Assembly: GCA_016840825.1 (NCBI GenBank)
Contig: JAEORN010000071.1
Span: forward strand, 1-53,676
Origin: Candidatus Thorarchaeota archaeon
GTDB taxonomy: Archaea; Asgardarchaeota; Thorarchaeia; Thorarchaeales; Thorarchaeaceae
Length of the DNA stretch: 53,676 bases
Direction of reading: 5' to 3'
Shown here: one piece after another, positions 26,101-35,037 of the stretch
Layout: each line of letters starts with the position of its first letter
Position numbering within the stretch: the first letter of the stretch is position 1
Program-made: the position numbers and the translations under genes
Notes under the pieces: model-generated
The model's database searches: none
What the model saw: the letters and a program-made list of their open reading frames with translations, nothing else
What the model was told of the DNA's origin: nothing

Positions 26101-26107
26101 TATATAA
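26101..26107 (+). promoter_or_regulatory. TATA box of the ABC transporter ATPase gene
   Basis: TATATAA lies about 28 bases before the GTG start at 26132, so the transcript is probably leaderless; no Shine-Dalgarno sequence is present. Confidence 0.5.
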
Positions 26108-26131
26108 CGGAGAACAGTAGGCCTTTGATAG

Positions 26132-26914
26132 GTGCACAGTGTGTCAAAGCTCTCTGTTCGTAATATCACTAAGTCATATGAGGATGGTGAGAATGAGCAA
26201 GAGCTTGTACTTGACAACATTAGCTTTGATGTTCAGGAGCGCGAATTCCTAAGTATCCTTGGTCCGTCAGGATGCGGTAAGACCACATTGCTGAAGATTA
26301 TTGCAGGCCTCATGAAACCAGATACAGGTCAGATTCTCATAGATGGAAAGGAAGAGGAACTAGGACATAATCGTGTTTCACTTATCTTTCAACAAGAATC
26401 CCTTTTCCCTTGGCTAAATGTCAGAAAGAATATCGAGTTTGGACTTGAGCTTCACGGAATCGACCCGAAGATGCGAAGAGCATTATCTGATGAGATGGTC
26501 AATCTCGTAGGAATCAAAGGGCTAGAGGACCATTATCCTCATGAGATCTCAGGAGGACAAGCAAGAAAGACCGAGATGGCGCGAAGTCTTATCACAAGTC
26601 CAGATGTGCTTGCTTCTGATGAAGGATTCTCAAATCTCGATGCACAAACAAGGAACTATCTGCAGGAGGAGTTCTTGCGCGTTTGGGAAAAGACTGGATC
26701 AACTATTCTTTTTGTCACCCATAACGTAGATGAAGCAGTATTCATGTCAGACAGGATTCTTGTAATGAGTAACATCCCATCACGCATCATTGCTGAATTT
26801 GTGATCGATCTACCTAGGCCCAGGATACGAGCGAGTAATGAGAGTCGTGAATTCAGAGCGAAGATACTTGACATTCTAAAGGCAGAACAAGAGAAGGCTC
26901 TCAAACTTCAGTGA
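26132..26914 (+). CDS. ABC transporter ATP-binding protein, nitrate/sulfonate/taurine type
   Basis: The 260-residue ATPase has Walker A GPSGCGKTT, Q-loop FQQES, signature SGGQARK, Walker B region LASDEGFSNLD and switch histidine in THNVDEA. The VDEAVFMSDRILVMS ending is typical of the NitT/TauT family. In Walker B the usual DEPF is DEGF. The signature lacks the common leading Leu (ISGGQ). The permease and binding protein of the same system are encoded next to it on the opposite strand, an unusual convergent layout. A second GTG at 26141 is possible. Confidence 0.92.
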   Translation: MHSVSKLSVRNITKSYEDGENEQELVLDNISFDVQEREFLSILGPSGCGKTTLLKIIAGLMKPDTGQILIDGKEEELGHNRVSLIFQQESLFPWLNVRKNIEFGLELHGIDPKMRRALSDEMVNLVGIKGLEDHYPHEISGGQARKTEMARSLITSPDVLASDEGFSNLDAQTRNYLQEEFLRVWEKTGSTILFVTHNVDEAVFMSDRILVMSNIPSRIIAEFVIDLPRPRIRASNESREFRAKILDILKAEQEKALKLQ

Positions 26915-27733
26915 CTAAACAGAAACCTCTTGCCGGTATCTTAGAAGATAGTGTTCGGCTTTCAGGAAGATGTAACTAAATAGAAATCCAATCACACCAA
27001 TAACAACCATTGCAGAAACTGTCTGTCCTATCAATCCAAGTTGCTCTGTCTGAATTACAAGGTAGCCTAAGCCTAATCCACCACCTATAATCTCTGCTGC
27101 AACCAAACACATCCAGCCTATACCAAAACCAATCCGCAGCCCAGCGAATATCTCTGGTGCAGCTGATGGTAAGATAATCTTTGATAGGATTTGGGATTCA
27201 GTAGCACCAAAAGTACTTGCTACATCAAGATGAACGGGCTTCGTTCGTTTCACTCCAGCAGTTGTATTGATGAGAATTGGAAAGAAAGCCCCAATCCAGA
27301 TAATGAATACTTGGGCTCCTGTAAAATTGAATTGGAAGAGTAAAATGGAAATCGGAATCCATGCGATTGGTGGAATCGGACGCATGGCTTCGATGACAGG
27401 CCCAAGAATCACGTCTGCAATACGGTATCTTCCTATCACAATGCCAAGAGGACATGCTGTGAGAAAGGCGATAATGAATCCTAATGATACACGATAGAGA
27501 CTCAATGCAGTATGCTCTACCAACGTATGTCCTTCTGCATCTCCTTCAACTACTAGCTTAACAAAGGAAGCATATACATCGCCTAAACCCAATGGAGAGG
27601 AGAGATTCCTTGTAGCGACCATCATGATAATTTGCCACAGAACCAGAAGGATCGCTATAGGAAGAACGCCCTTAAGTAGAATATTAACTATGTTTGGAAA
27701 TCGCCGTTTCTTTGAAGAGGATTTGCTTGACAT
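26915..27733 (-). CDS. ABC transporter permease, nitrate/sulfonate/taurine type
   Basis: A binding-protein-dependent permease with about six membrane helices. The EAA-type coupling loop reads DVASTFGATESQILSKIILP, followed by SAAPEIFAGLRIG. I use the ATG at 27733 because the longer frame begins with TTG and adds 24 polar residues overlapping the preceding gene. It follows the substrate-binding protein gene on the minus strand and should pair with the ATPase at 26132. Confidence 0.9.
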   Translation of the reverse strand: MSSKSSSKKRRFPNIVNILLKGVLPIAILLVLWQIIMMVATRNLSSPLGLGDVYASFVKLVVEGDAEGHTLVEHTALSLYRVSLGFIIAFLTACPLGIVIGRYRIADVILGPVIEAMRPIPPIAWIPISILLFQFNFTGAQVFIIWIGAFFPILINTTAGVKRTKPVHLDVASTFGATESQILSKIILPSAAPEIFAGLRIGFGIGWMCLVAAEIIGGGLGLGYLVIQTEQLGLIGQTVSAMVVIGVIGFLFSYIFLKAEHYLLRYRQEVSV

Positions 27734-27782
27734 AGCATTCAATGAACTGCCTCTTCTGTTACTTTTGTGTCTGTCGCTTTGT

Positions 27783-28757
27783 TCATGCAATATACGATAG
27801 ATCAATGAATGAATCTAGGAAATCCGAAATTTGTGTTGGGTTCATTGAAACCTGATCTGCATTAATGAGAAACTCGAGGTATGACTGAACAGCACCGATA
27901 TCAAGAGTGTAGTTGTAGATGATTCTATTAAATGCAATAGACACTGGGGATTCGTCAATTCCTAGCCAGTCAACTGCTATTGCAAGTGCTTCAGCGGGAT
28001 GATCTAGAATCCACTGTTCAGCTCTAGTATGGATCTCTATGACCTTTTGTACTATATCAGGATGCAATTCTGCAAATACGGAATCTGTAGCTACAACACA
28101 ACACGGATGATTGGGCCATATTTCTCCTGACAGCACAAGAGGAACAGTTATTCCCTCATAATAGGATAATGATGGAAATGGTTCCCAAGCCATATATGCT
28201 GGTGAATCAGGAGTAAGAGAATCAGCCATGAGAGAGACCTGAGTAGTAAGTAATTCCACCTCATTGACCCCTATTCCTGATTGATTCAGTAATTTGCGGA
28301 TAAGGAAGTTCTGAACTGTAGGGGATCCGGGTTGATATATTCCCTTGCCGATTAGATCTTCAACAGCTGTTACATGTCCAGCATCATATTCTGTCTTCAG
28401 TACTTCAAGGGAGGATCCTTCAGCATTTGCTTGAGCCAATACTGTGATGTTTATCCCTGCGTTAATGCTTTTTGTAAGCGCAGGCGCAATTCCAAGATAA
28501 CCCATGTCAATCTGCCCAGATAAGAAACCATCCATTTCGTATCCGCCGTTTTGATACACAAGGAGCTGTACCTTGAGATCTGCCTCTTCAAACCAGCCAT
28601 TTTCTATAGCAACCTGCAACGCAAGTTGATGAAGGTCCTGAGATAAGTATCCGATACGAACATCGGGCACAGTCGTTGGGTACCAGAGTGCTATTATGAC
28701 TCCTGATGTAACAACCACGATTGCTACCGCAAGCGCTCCTGCTTTTCTCTTATCCAT
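27783..28757 (-). CDS. ABC transporter substrate-binding protein, SsuA/THI5-like
   Basis: The product has an N-terminal hydrophobic anchor or signal segment (about 5-25) and then a periplasmic-binding fold of the NMT1/SsuA type (VRIGYLSQDLHQLALQVAIE; ENGWFEEADLKVQL). It should capture a nitrate-, sulfonate- or pyrimidine-like ligand and deliver it to the permease encoded downstream. The ATG at 28757 gives a normal signal sequence; the longer frame from 28802 adds 15 residues. The ligand is not predictable here. Confidence 0.88.
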   Translation of the reverse strand: MDKRKAGALAVAIVVVTSGVIIALWYPTTVPDVRIGYLSQDLHQLALQVAIENGWFEEADLKVQLLVYQNGGYEMDGFLSGQIDMGYLGIAPALTKSINAGINITVLAQANAEGSSLEVLKTEYDAGHVTAVEDLIGKGIYQPGSPTVQNFLIRKLLNQSGIGVNEVELLTTQVSLMADSLTPDSPAYMAWEPFPSLSYYEGITVPLVLSGEIWPNHPCCVVATDSVFAELHPDIVQKVIEIHTRAEQWILDHPAEALAIAVDWLGIDESPVSIAFNRIIYNYTLDIGAVQSYLEFLINADQVSMNPTQISDFLDSFIDLSYIA

Positions 28758-28867
28758 CTGAATCAAACGACTCCTCTGGTAGAAATCGTGAAAAATCCAC
28801 ATATGAGGGTTCGGATATGGGTCATAGACAATGAAGTTTTTAGGTGAATTGAGACTAACTTTGACTC

Positions 28868-29242
28868 ATGAGCCTCCACGATAGAATACCTGAACAACTC
28901 AAATTGGCCGATGCCTTGGTCGTAATCACTCTAGAGGATGATGTCGGAGTATTTGATACAGGCGACTATGTCCTCATCGAGGTCTCTCAAAATGCAGGCC
29001 GCATCAATGTTCCCAAGATAGCAGAAACCGTCACTAGTCTTGTAAAGGCAGAGAAGAAGATGGTTGCGATTAGAGGGTTTGGCTTCAAAGGAATCGGACT
29101 TGGTGTTAGGATTGCGCATGAGATAAAACGTTTAGAGGATAGATTCCAGTATCAAATGGCATTCGATACATTCGAAGCGGCAGAAAATCTTGAAGGACAG
29201 CCGCTCACTAGCGTTCAGATCGTTATTATGCCACCAGAATAG
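28868..29242 (+). CDS. small Alba-like protein (tentative)
   Basis: A soluble 124-residue protein. The order of elements recalls Alba, the archaeal chromatin/RNA-binding fold: a strand, helix NVPKIAETVTSLVKAE, strand KMVAIRGFGFKG, helix LGVRIAHEIKRLE, a strand pair and a final VQIVIMPPE. The IRGFGFKG loop takes the place of Alba's KARGRAIS. The similarity is my reading by eye and is weak. The next gene starts 25 bases later on the same strand. Confidence 0.5.
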   Translation: MSLHDRIPEQLKLADALVVITLEDDVGVFDTGDYVLIEVSQNAGRINVPKIAETVTSLVKAEKKMVAIRGFGFKGIGLGVRIAHEIKRLEDRFQYQMAFDTFEAAENLEGQPLTSVQIVIMPPE

Positions 29243-29266
29243 AACGATTCCTCGGAGTCTCCCAAA

Positions 29267-29890
29267 ATGAACGAGAGGGAGTATCAAAAAAAGCGATCCG
29301 CATTGGTCAAAGCAAAGATTTCCAAATTTCAATTCCCTGAAAGATGTCCAGTTTGTATGGAAGAAGCAGAGGACCTAGTAGCTCTTACTGTTTTTGAAGC
29401 TAAAATAGATCATTGGACTGAAAGACGAGGACTTGTCAGTGGATGGGAAAAACAGCAAGATAGTGCAGACATTGCAATGTCTCAGGCTAGAGGTGGAAGC
29501 ATATTCTGGGTACCAACATGTCTAGCCCATGGTAGTGATACAATCTCTACGCCAAAGAAGAAGGTAATCTCCATTCTTGGATTCATGTTGCTTTTTTACC
29601 CGACCTTGTACTTCGTTCTTGGATTGATAGCTGCTGTTGAATACGATCGGCCAGCATTCGACTTTGCTATTCCAATCCTGCTACTAATCATTGCTATAGC
29701 AATCGATATTCTGTATGGCTTCTATCCTAGAGCTCTCGAGAAGCATGTAAAATTCATTGAGCTGAACTACTCGAAAGATGAAGTAATAATTGTCCTGAAG
29801 AATGAGTCATACAGAGCACTATTTCTCAAAGAGAATGAAATGGCGGCAGAATCGCTTCAAGGAGAAAGTACAAAAACTGAGGAGCTATGA
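29267..29890 (+). CDS. membrane protein with an N-terminal CxxC segment
   Basis: The 207-residue protein begins with a charged helix, a CPVC pair near residue 34 and a further cysteine near 86. Two membrane helices follow (about 103-124 and 132-154), then a soluble C-terminus. It overlaps the beta-helix gene downstream by four bases (ATGA), so they are co-translated. I do not recognise the family. Confidence 0.7.
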   Translation: MNEREYQKKRSALVKAKISKFQFPERCPVCMEEAEDLVALTVFEAKIDHWTERRGLVSGWEKQQDSADIAMSQARGGSIFWVPTCLAHGSDTISTPKKKVISILGFMLLFYPTLYFVLGLIAAVEYDRPAFDFAIPILLLIIAIAIDILYGFYPRALEKHVKFIELNYSKDEVIIVLKNESYRALFLKENEMAAESLQGESTKTEEL

Positions 29891-31101
29891 GAATTCTGGA
29901 GGGACTTGAGATTCGAAGAAGAACACTGATCACAATAATTGCGACTATTATGATAATTTCCTTAAATTTCGCAGATGTATTCACTTCCAACCTTGTAATT
30001 GAATCTGGTACACGAAAGACAACTAAGTTTTCCTTGTCGCAGTACACAAATCATCCACGAATTCGTGTCGATAATGATTCAGAATTCTTAAGCGCAGGAT
30101 TTGAGGGAGCAGGTACACCAGAGAATCCGTATGTAATCTCAAATATCAATATCACCAGTCAATCAGACCCGATAATCATCTCAGATACGAATGCGCATTT
30201 TATAATTCGTAATTCTTGGTTTTCCTCAATGGGGCATGGTATCTATCTCTTTCAAGTTGGCAATGCTACACTTGAGAACTGCATTATCACTGCAGAGAAT
30301 TTTGGAATATATCTCCTTAATTGCAGGAACATCTCCATTGACAGGATGGAAATGCGGAGTGGATCAGCAGGAATCTATGCAGGAGGACTAGACAATTCCA
30401 TTATCGAGAACAGCACAATGCACCATAATGATAATGGAATACAAATTGCTGAGGGAGAATTCATCGAGATCTCTGAATGCAAAGTGTATTCAAATCGTGA
30501 TTCAGGCATACGTCTAGAACAACTTGCCGCAAATGTAAGTGTTGAAGGATGTAGGGTTGGATGGAATAGAGCACGGACTAATGGCATATTCGGTCCAGAA
30601 AACAATGCTGATGATGAAGGCGAAGATAATCTGTGGAATGGCAATCGGTGGAGTGATTATGATGGGGAAAGACCTTCTTATGCTATAAGTCTAGTATCCG
30701 AAGACCAGAATCCTATTCTCCTTCTTGATGGATACTTACCAACCGTTTCAGGTCTAGATGATATACGTTATAATGAAGGAGAAACAGGGTACAGTATTCA
30801 CTGGAATTCATCGGATGAATACATGTCATACTTTGAAGTATGGTTAGATGGAGAGATACTAAGAAGCGGAGATTGGTATGGAGGAAAACTATTCGTCGAT
30901 TTGAATGAAACTCCAATTGGATCGCATAACTACACAGCTGTCTTCATAGATGCATCAGGAAACAGAGTAGCAGACGAAACATGGGTATCAGTTCTACTGA
31001 GTATCTTTGGTGGAGAAGGTACCATCTTGGTCCTTTATGCGTCAGTACTTAGTGTAGGTCTAGTAGTATTGATGTTGCTGATCTTAAAACGGATGCGTTG
31101 A
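29887..31101 (+). CDS. surface right-handed beta-helix (NosD-like) protein
   Basis: The 404-residue product has an N-terminal membrane segment (about 12-32), then parallel beta-helix repeats (GAGTPENPYVISNINI, the typical entry motif, then INITSQSDP, TLENCIITAENFGIYLL and so on). An Ig-like domain (about 275-365) and a C-terminal membrane helix ending KRMR follow. It should be displayed outside the cell. Such proteins bind or process polysaccharide, or serve as adhesins. It is followed after 33 bases by a second NosD-like gene. Confidence 0.82.
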   Translation: MRILEGLEIRRRTLITIIATIMIISLNFADVFTSNLVIESGTRKTTKFSLSQYTNHPRIRVDNDSEFLSAGFEGAGTPENPYVISNINITSQSDPIIISDTNAHFIIRNSWFSSMGHGIYLFQVGNATLENCIITAENFGIYLLNCRNISIDRMEMRSGSAGIYAGGLDNSIIENSTMHHNDNGIQIAEGEFIEISECKVYSNRDSGIRLEQLAANVSVEGCRVGWNRARTNGIFGPENNADDEGEDNLWNGNRWSDYDGERPSYAISLVSEDQNPILLLDGYLPTVSGLDDIRYNEGETGYSIHWNSSDEYMSYFEVWLDGEILRSGDWYGGKLFVDLNETPIGSHNYTAVFIDASGNRVADETWVSVLLSIFGGEGTILVLYASVLSVGLVVLMLLILKRMR

Positions 31102-31134
31102 ATAGAATCCTTTTAGATAGAATCTGATATCAAA

Positions 31135-32475
31135 ATGAATCATATAGGAGAGATAGATTTGCCCAGAGAACAAAGAAAACGGATAGCAGTCGTCCTTTTC
31201 CTTCTTGTTCTCCTATTCTTTGCTTTGTCTACATTGAGTGACTTAATCTCTCACGAGTTCACGAAATATCCCACAAGGAAACATGTAGAATCCCAAACTT
31301 ATACTGACCATGAGTTCATAGCGATTCTGGGCAATGAAGACTTGTTATCGCAAGCTGCTTCTGAGGGTTGGGACGGAACAGGCTCATCAGAAGATCCGAT
31401 TATTATCTCAGGATACCGGATTGTTGATAGTCGTCACTTGTTCAGAATTGTCAACACGGATCTCCACTTCATCTTCCAAAACAACTACCTCGATGGTATC
31501 AACGGTGAATGGTGCGGTCTCTATCTTGCCAATGTGACCAATGGAAAGGTATGGAATAACATCGTCATGAACACGGCTATAGGGTTCCATATGCTTCAGA
31601 TCTATAATTGCAGTCTGGCAAACAATGAGATTTACGATAACTATGTCGATGGCATTGTATTGGAGTTACCCTGCTTAGGGAATAATGTCACGGATAATCA
31701 CATCTATGATAACTCAGAGTGTGGAATCATTCTTGACTATGGTTGTACAAATAATCTCATAGCAAATAATGAGATTCATGACAACAATGGGAATGGCATA
31801 TATCTCTGGCAATATTATTTTGAACCACTAATCGCAAACAACACTATCGAAAACAACCTAATCACACGACAACCTGTTGGTATCTCAATACAGGGAAGTA
31901 GTAACCTCATCAGCAACAATACCATAAGAGAAGCAGGCAGGAATGGGATTCTGTGCAATGGAATCAATAATACCATCGAGGGTAACACGATCGAACACGG
32001 AAATCGTGACGGTATCAGTCTCTATTCCTATGCTAGGAACAATACTATAATCTTCAACACAATCGGCAACAACTCACAGGCAGGTCTTGAGATTGATGTG
32101 AGATCTAGTGGCAACTATGTTTCGAGAAATGATTTTCTAAAGAATAACTACTCTCTGCAAGTTTGCGATGATGGAGAGGACAATGTATTCCTCAAGAACT
32201 ACTACAGTAATTGGAACTCACCAGATGGAGATACAGATGGCTACGTGGATTATGCATATCCGGTGTTTGGAGATGCGAATAATACCGATGAGTTTCCAAC
32301 CCTAACGCCTAACAGCAATTATGTTCCTGATTGGTATTCATATGAGGAAGTGACTGCAACGGCAGTATTCAATCCAAATTGGGACATTGTGATTCCATTC
32401 ATTCTTCCAATCACTGGAATTCTCCTACTAATGGTAGTGGGAATTCTCCTTCCTAAGAGAAGGACTGGGGTCTAA
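31135..32475 (+). CDS. surface right-handed beta-helix (NosD-like) protein with C-terminal anchor
   Basis: The 446-residue product has an N-terminal hydrophobic segment (about 18-38), the entry motif GWDGTGSSEDPIIISGYRI, and a long run of Asn-rich coils (NNTI, NDHIYDN, GNGIYLW) as in NosD/periplasmic copper-binding families. It ends with a membrane helix and a basic tail PKRR. The many N-x-T/S sites suggest a glycosylated surface protein. It is in tandem with the related gene at 29887. Confidence 0.85.
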   Translation: MNHIGEIDLPREQRKRIAVVLFLLVLLFFALSTLSDLISHEFTKYPTRKHVESQTYTDHEFIAILGNEDLLSQAASEGWDGTGSSEDPIIISGYRIVDSRHLFRIVNTDLHFIFQNNYLDGINGEWCGLYLANVTNGKVWNNIVMNTAIGFHMLQIYNCSLANNEIYDNYVDGIVLELPCLGNNVTDNHIYDNSECGIILDYGCTNNLIANNEIHDNNGNGIYLWQYYFEPLIANNTIENNLITRQPVGISIQGSSNLISNNTIREAGRNGILCNGINNTIEGNTIEHGNRDGISLYSYARNNTIIFNTIGNNSQAGLEIDVRSSGNYVSRNDFLKNNYSLQVCDDGEDNVFLKNYYSNWNSPDGDTDGYVDYAYPVFGDANNTDEFPTLTPNSNYVPDWYSYEEVTATAVFNPNWDIVIPFILPITGILLLMVVGILLPKRRTGV

Positions 32476-32633
32476 AGTTCTCATGTCCACGATGAATCAA
32501 TGCCAATTTCTGAATACAGGCTTATACATTCTGTTTGGTCGACAGATGGATAACTGCCTAGAACTTGTGTTGTAAGTTGGCCCATTAACTTTAACAGTCA
32601 TTATTCATATGAAGCAGATTGTGGTGAGAGGAG

Positions 32634-32846
32634 TTGCCGCACATTACATGGAGAACAGTGATGATTGGAGCAATGTTGATAGTATTGCTCATTTGGGCTT
32701 ACTTTACAATGGATCTGTTCTCATTCTTGCTTTTACTTGGTGGAGCTATAGTGGGAGTATTCTGCGAAGCATGTCTTTTTGGCATGAAAAAGCCGCCTGA
32801 GGAGAAGGTCGATGTGTACATGACCCCTATCGGAAGCCTTGATTGA
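32634..32846 (+). CDS. small membrane protein, 60-70 residues
   Basis: One or two hydrophobic helices (about 9-27 and 29-49) with a polar C-terminal tail EEKVDVYMTP. A TTG start preceded by GAGAGGAG is possible. A GTG at 32658 or ATG at 32661 would still keep the membrane part. Judged only by composition and hydropathy; no family is recognised. Confidence 0.45.
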   Translation: MPHITWRTVMIGAMLIVLLIWAYFTMDLFSFLLLLGGAIVGVFCEACLFGMKKPPEEKVDVYMTPIGSLD

Positions 32847-32872
32847 ATTCAATCTTGTCAATTCTCATTCGT

Positions 32873-32880
32873 CTTTATAT
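32873..32880 (+). promoter_or_regulatory. TATA box of the por operon
   Basis: CTTTATAT lies about 80 bases before porC, implying a leader of some 55-60 bases ending in the GGTGA ribosome binding site. Confidence 0.5.
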
Positions 32881-32961
32881 CCCATTGTACATGCCAGTAA
32901 ATACATAAGCAGCCTTCCTCGCGCCTCCTCGTGAAGCTTCTCCCTATAGGTGAGATACATT

Positions 32962-33537
32962 ATGACGCTGGACTTTAGTAAAGGCATTACGGAGTTCCGG
33001 TGGCATGGAAGAGGCGGCCAAGGTGTCGTGACTTCCAACCAGATGCTCGGAAAGGCTGCGCTCGCAGAGGGCAACTACATCCAGGCATTCCCCGAATTCG
33101 GACCGGAGAGAACAGGAGCCCCAGTCAGGGCGTTCCTCAGAATTAGTAAGAAGCCCATCCAGCTCTATGCTCAGGTCTACGCACCAGATGTCGTCGTCTG
33201 TATCGACCCGACACTCTTGGACGTAGTTAACCCAGCCGAGGGTCTCAAGCCCGAAGGCACACTTGTTGTGAACACTGTCAAGGACCCAGTCGATATCAGA
33301 AAGAAGTTTGGATTTGATACTGGCAAGGTCGTAACCATCGATGCAAGCAAGATCGCGATGGAGGTCATGGGTAGACCATTCTACAACATGCCAACCATGG
33401 CAGCAGCTGTGAAGTTCACAGGCATCGTTGAACCTGACACTGTGATCAACGAGGTCCTTGGTCGATATCCCGGCAAGGTCGGTGACCTGAACAAGACTGC
33501 GATGGAGCGAGCAATGACGGAGGCAAAGGTCGGATGA
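32962..33537 (+). CDS. porC: pyruvate:ferredoxin oxidoreductase, gamma subunit
   Basis: Por converts pyruvate and CoA to acetyl-CoA, CO2 and reduced ferredoxin; the gamma subunit contributes to CoA binding. Motifs are WHGRGGQGVVTSNQMLGKAA (about 10-29) and the FGPERTGAPVRAFLR segment. The ATG at 32962 is preferred over a GTG at 32950 because a GGTGA lies nine bases before it. It overlaps porD by four bases. The codon choice in this operon is richer in C and G third positions than in its neighbours, as expected of highly expressed genes. Confidence 0.95.
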   Translation: MTLDFSKGITEFRWHGRGGQGVVTSNQMLGKAALAEGNYIQAFPEFGPERTGAPVRAFLRISKKPIQLYAQVYAPDVVVCIDPTLLDVVNPAEGLKPEGTLVVNTVKDPVDIRKKFGFDTGKVVTIDASKIAMEVMGRPFYNMPTMAAAVKFTGIVEPDTVINEVLGRYPGKVGDLNKTAMERAMTEAKVG

Positions 33538-33830
33538 GCGAGAAATACAACGAGATCCCGATAGCGGGTAATATCATCGTGCCAGGTAATTCGAAGAAAT
33601 ATTTGACCGGTGGCTGGCGCGCGCAGAAGCCAATCCACAATGACGATACTTGCTCCTGGGTAAAGAACGGTACTTGTGGTCTCTGTTGGATATACTGCCC
33701 CGATAATGCAGTGAAGCTCATTGAGAAGGACGGCAAGTATTCCTATGAGTATGACCTTAATTACTGCAAAGGTTGCGGGATTTGTGCGAACGAATGCCCA
33801 ACCAACAGCATTCACATGGAGGACGAGTAA
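33534..33830 (+). CDS. porD: pyruvate:ferredoxin oxidoreductase, delta (ferredoxin) subunit
   Basis: A 98-residue two-cluster ferredoxin that carries electrons out of the enzyme. The second cluster motif is standard (CKGCGICANECP). In the first, the leading Cys is separated from the rest by seven residues (C-x7-CGLCWIYCP) instead of the usual two, a small insertion. It overlaps porC by four bases and is followed immediately by porA. Confidence 0.94.
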   Translation: MSEKYNEIPIAGNIIVPGNSKKYLTGGWRAQKPIHNDDTCSWVKNGTCGLCWIYCPDNAVKLIEKDGKYSYEYDLNYCKGCGICANECPTNSIHMEDE

Positions 33831-33831
33831 G

Positions 33832-35037
33832 ATGACAAGCGTTGAACGAGTTCCCCAGGATAAGATCACTGTCGAGGGACTGACCGGTGATGCTGCCATC
33901 GCATACGCTCTCAAGCAATGTGACTTAGACGTCCTTGCAGCATATCCTATCACGCCTCAGACCATCATCGTCGAGGACTTCCAGAAGTTCGCAGCCGATG
34001 GAGAGGTCAATACAGCAGTTATCCCAGTAGAGTCTGAGCACAGTGCGATGTCAGCTTGTGTCGGTGCATCTGCAGTCGGCGGTAGAGTCGCAACTGCTTC
34101 AGCATCAGCAGGATTAGCTCTAATGTGGGAGATCCTTTACTGTGCATCAGGCATGCGAATGCCCATTGTATTCACTGTTGCCAATCGTGCCTTGTCTGCT
34201 CCTATCAATATCCATAATGACTGGAGCGATACATATGGAGCACGTGATAGTGGATTCATTCAGATCTACTGCCAGAGTGGTCAAGAAGCATATGATACAA
34301 CAATCATGGCATTCAAGATCGCTGAGGACCACGGAGTTCTGCTCCCAATCATTGTAGCCATCGACGGGTTCATCCTGAGCCACAATGTCGAGCGTGTCGA
34401 GATGCTTCCAACGGAGGCAATCCACAAGTTCCTAGGCAAGAGAAAGCCATTCATCGCACTTGATCCCTCAAAGCCCATGACCATGGGGCCCCTTGCCTTG
34501 ACGGACTACTATTACGAATTCAAACAACAACAGGTCGATGCTATGGATGCTGTGCCAGAGGTCTTCAAGAAGGTCGAAGCTGAGTTCGAGAAGATGACTG
34601 GTCGCAAGTACGGCATGTTCGAGACCTACAAGACTGAAGATGCGGATATCATACTCTTGACTCATAGCAGCCCCGGCGGTACCTCAAAGGCAGTCGTCGA
34701 TGCACTTCGCGAGCAAGGTGAAAAGGTCGGAGTACTGCGACTTAGGATGTTCAGACCATTCCCAGCTAAGGAACTGGCTGAAGCACTCAAGCATACAAAG
34801 GCAGTCGCAGTCTTTGAGAAATGTCTCTCCTTCGGAGCACCAGCTAATCCACTGGCATTGGAAGTCAGAACAGCACTATATGACTTGGAGAAGCGACCAA
34901 TGGTGACTGACTTCGTTATCGGTCTAGGAGGCAGAGATGTCCCACCTGATACCATCGTTGAAGGATATGAGAAGACCAAGGAATACCTGAAGAAAGGACA
35001 AGCTCCATTCTTCGAAACTCTGGGGGTGCGCAAATAA
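33832..35037 (+). CDS. porA: pyruvate:ferredoxin oxidoreductase, alpha subunit
   Basis: The 401-residue alpha subunit carries the pyrimidine-binding domain (AAYPITPQTIIVEDFQKF near 38) and the transketolase C-terminal-like domain. The true start is the ATG at 33832, one base after the porD stop; a longer in-frame reading from 33721 only runs over porD. It overlaps porB by one base. The substrate could also be a related oxoacid, but pyruvate is the default for this four-subunit form. Confidence 0.95.
   Translation: MTSVERVPQDKITVEGLTGDAAIAYALKQCDLDVLAAYPITPQTIIVEDFQKFAADGEVNTAVIPVESEHSAMSACVGASAVGGRVATASASAGLALMWEILYCASGMRMPIVFTVANRALSAPINIHNDWSDTYGARDSGFIQIYCQSGQEAYDTTIMAFKIAEDHGVLLPIIVAIDGFILSHNVERVEMLPTEAIHKFLGKRKPFIALDPSKPMTMGPLALTDYYYEFKQQQVDAMDAVPEVFKKVEAEFEKMTGRKYGMFETYKTEDADIILLTHSSPGGTSKAVVDALREQGEKVGVLRLRMFRPFPAKELAEALKHTKAVAVFEKCLSFGAPANPLALEVRTALYDLEKRPMVTDFVIGLGGRDVPPDTIVEGYEKTKEYLKKGQAPFFETLGVRK

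Noticed and set aside
31135..32475. Nitrous-oxide reductase maturation (NosD) function
   Set aside because: The beta-helix fold is shared, but no nos genes are present and the protein carries surface-anchor features.
32609..32800. A 63-residue frame beginning with the ATG at 32609
   Set aside because: It overlaps the frame with the membrane helix and has a less coherent sequence; the 32634 frame is preferred, though both are uncertain.
33721..33831. A longer porA reading frame starting inside porD
   Set aside because: The extra 37 residues overlap porD entirely and are not typical of PorA; the ATG at 33832 fits the operon spacing.
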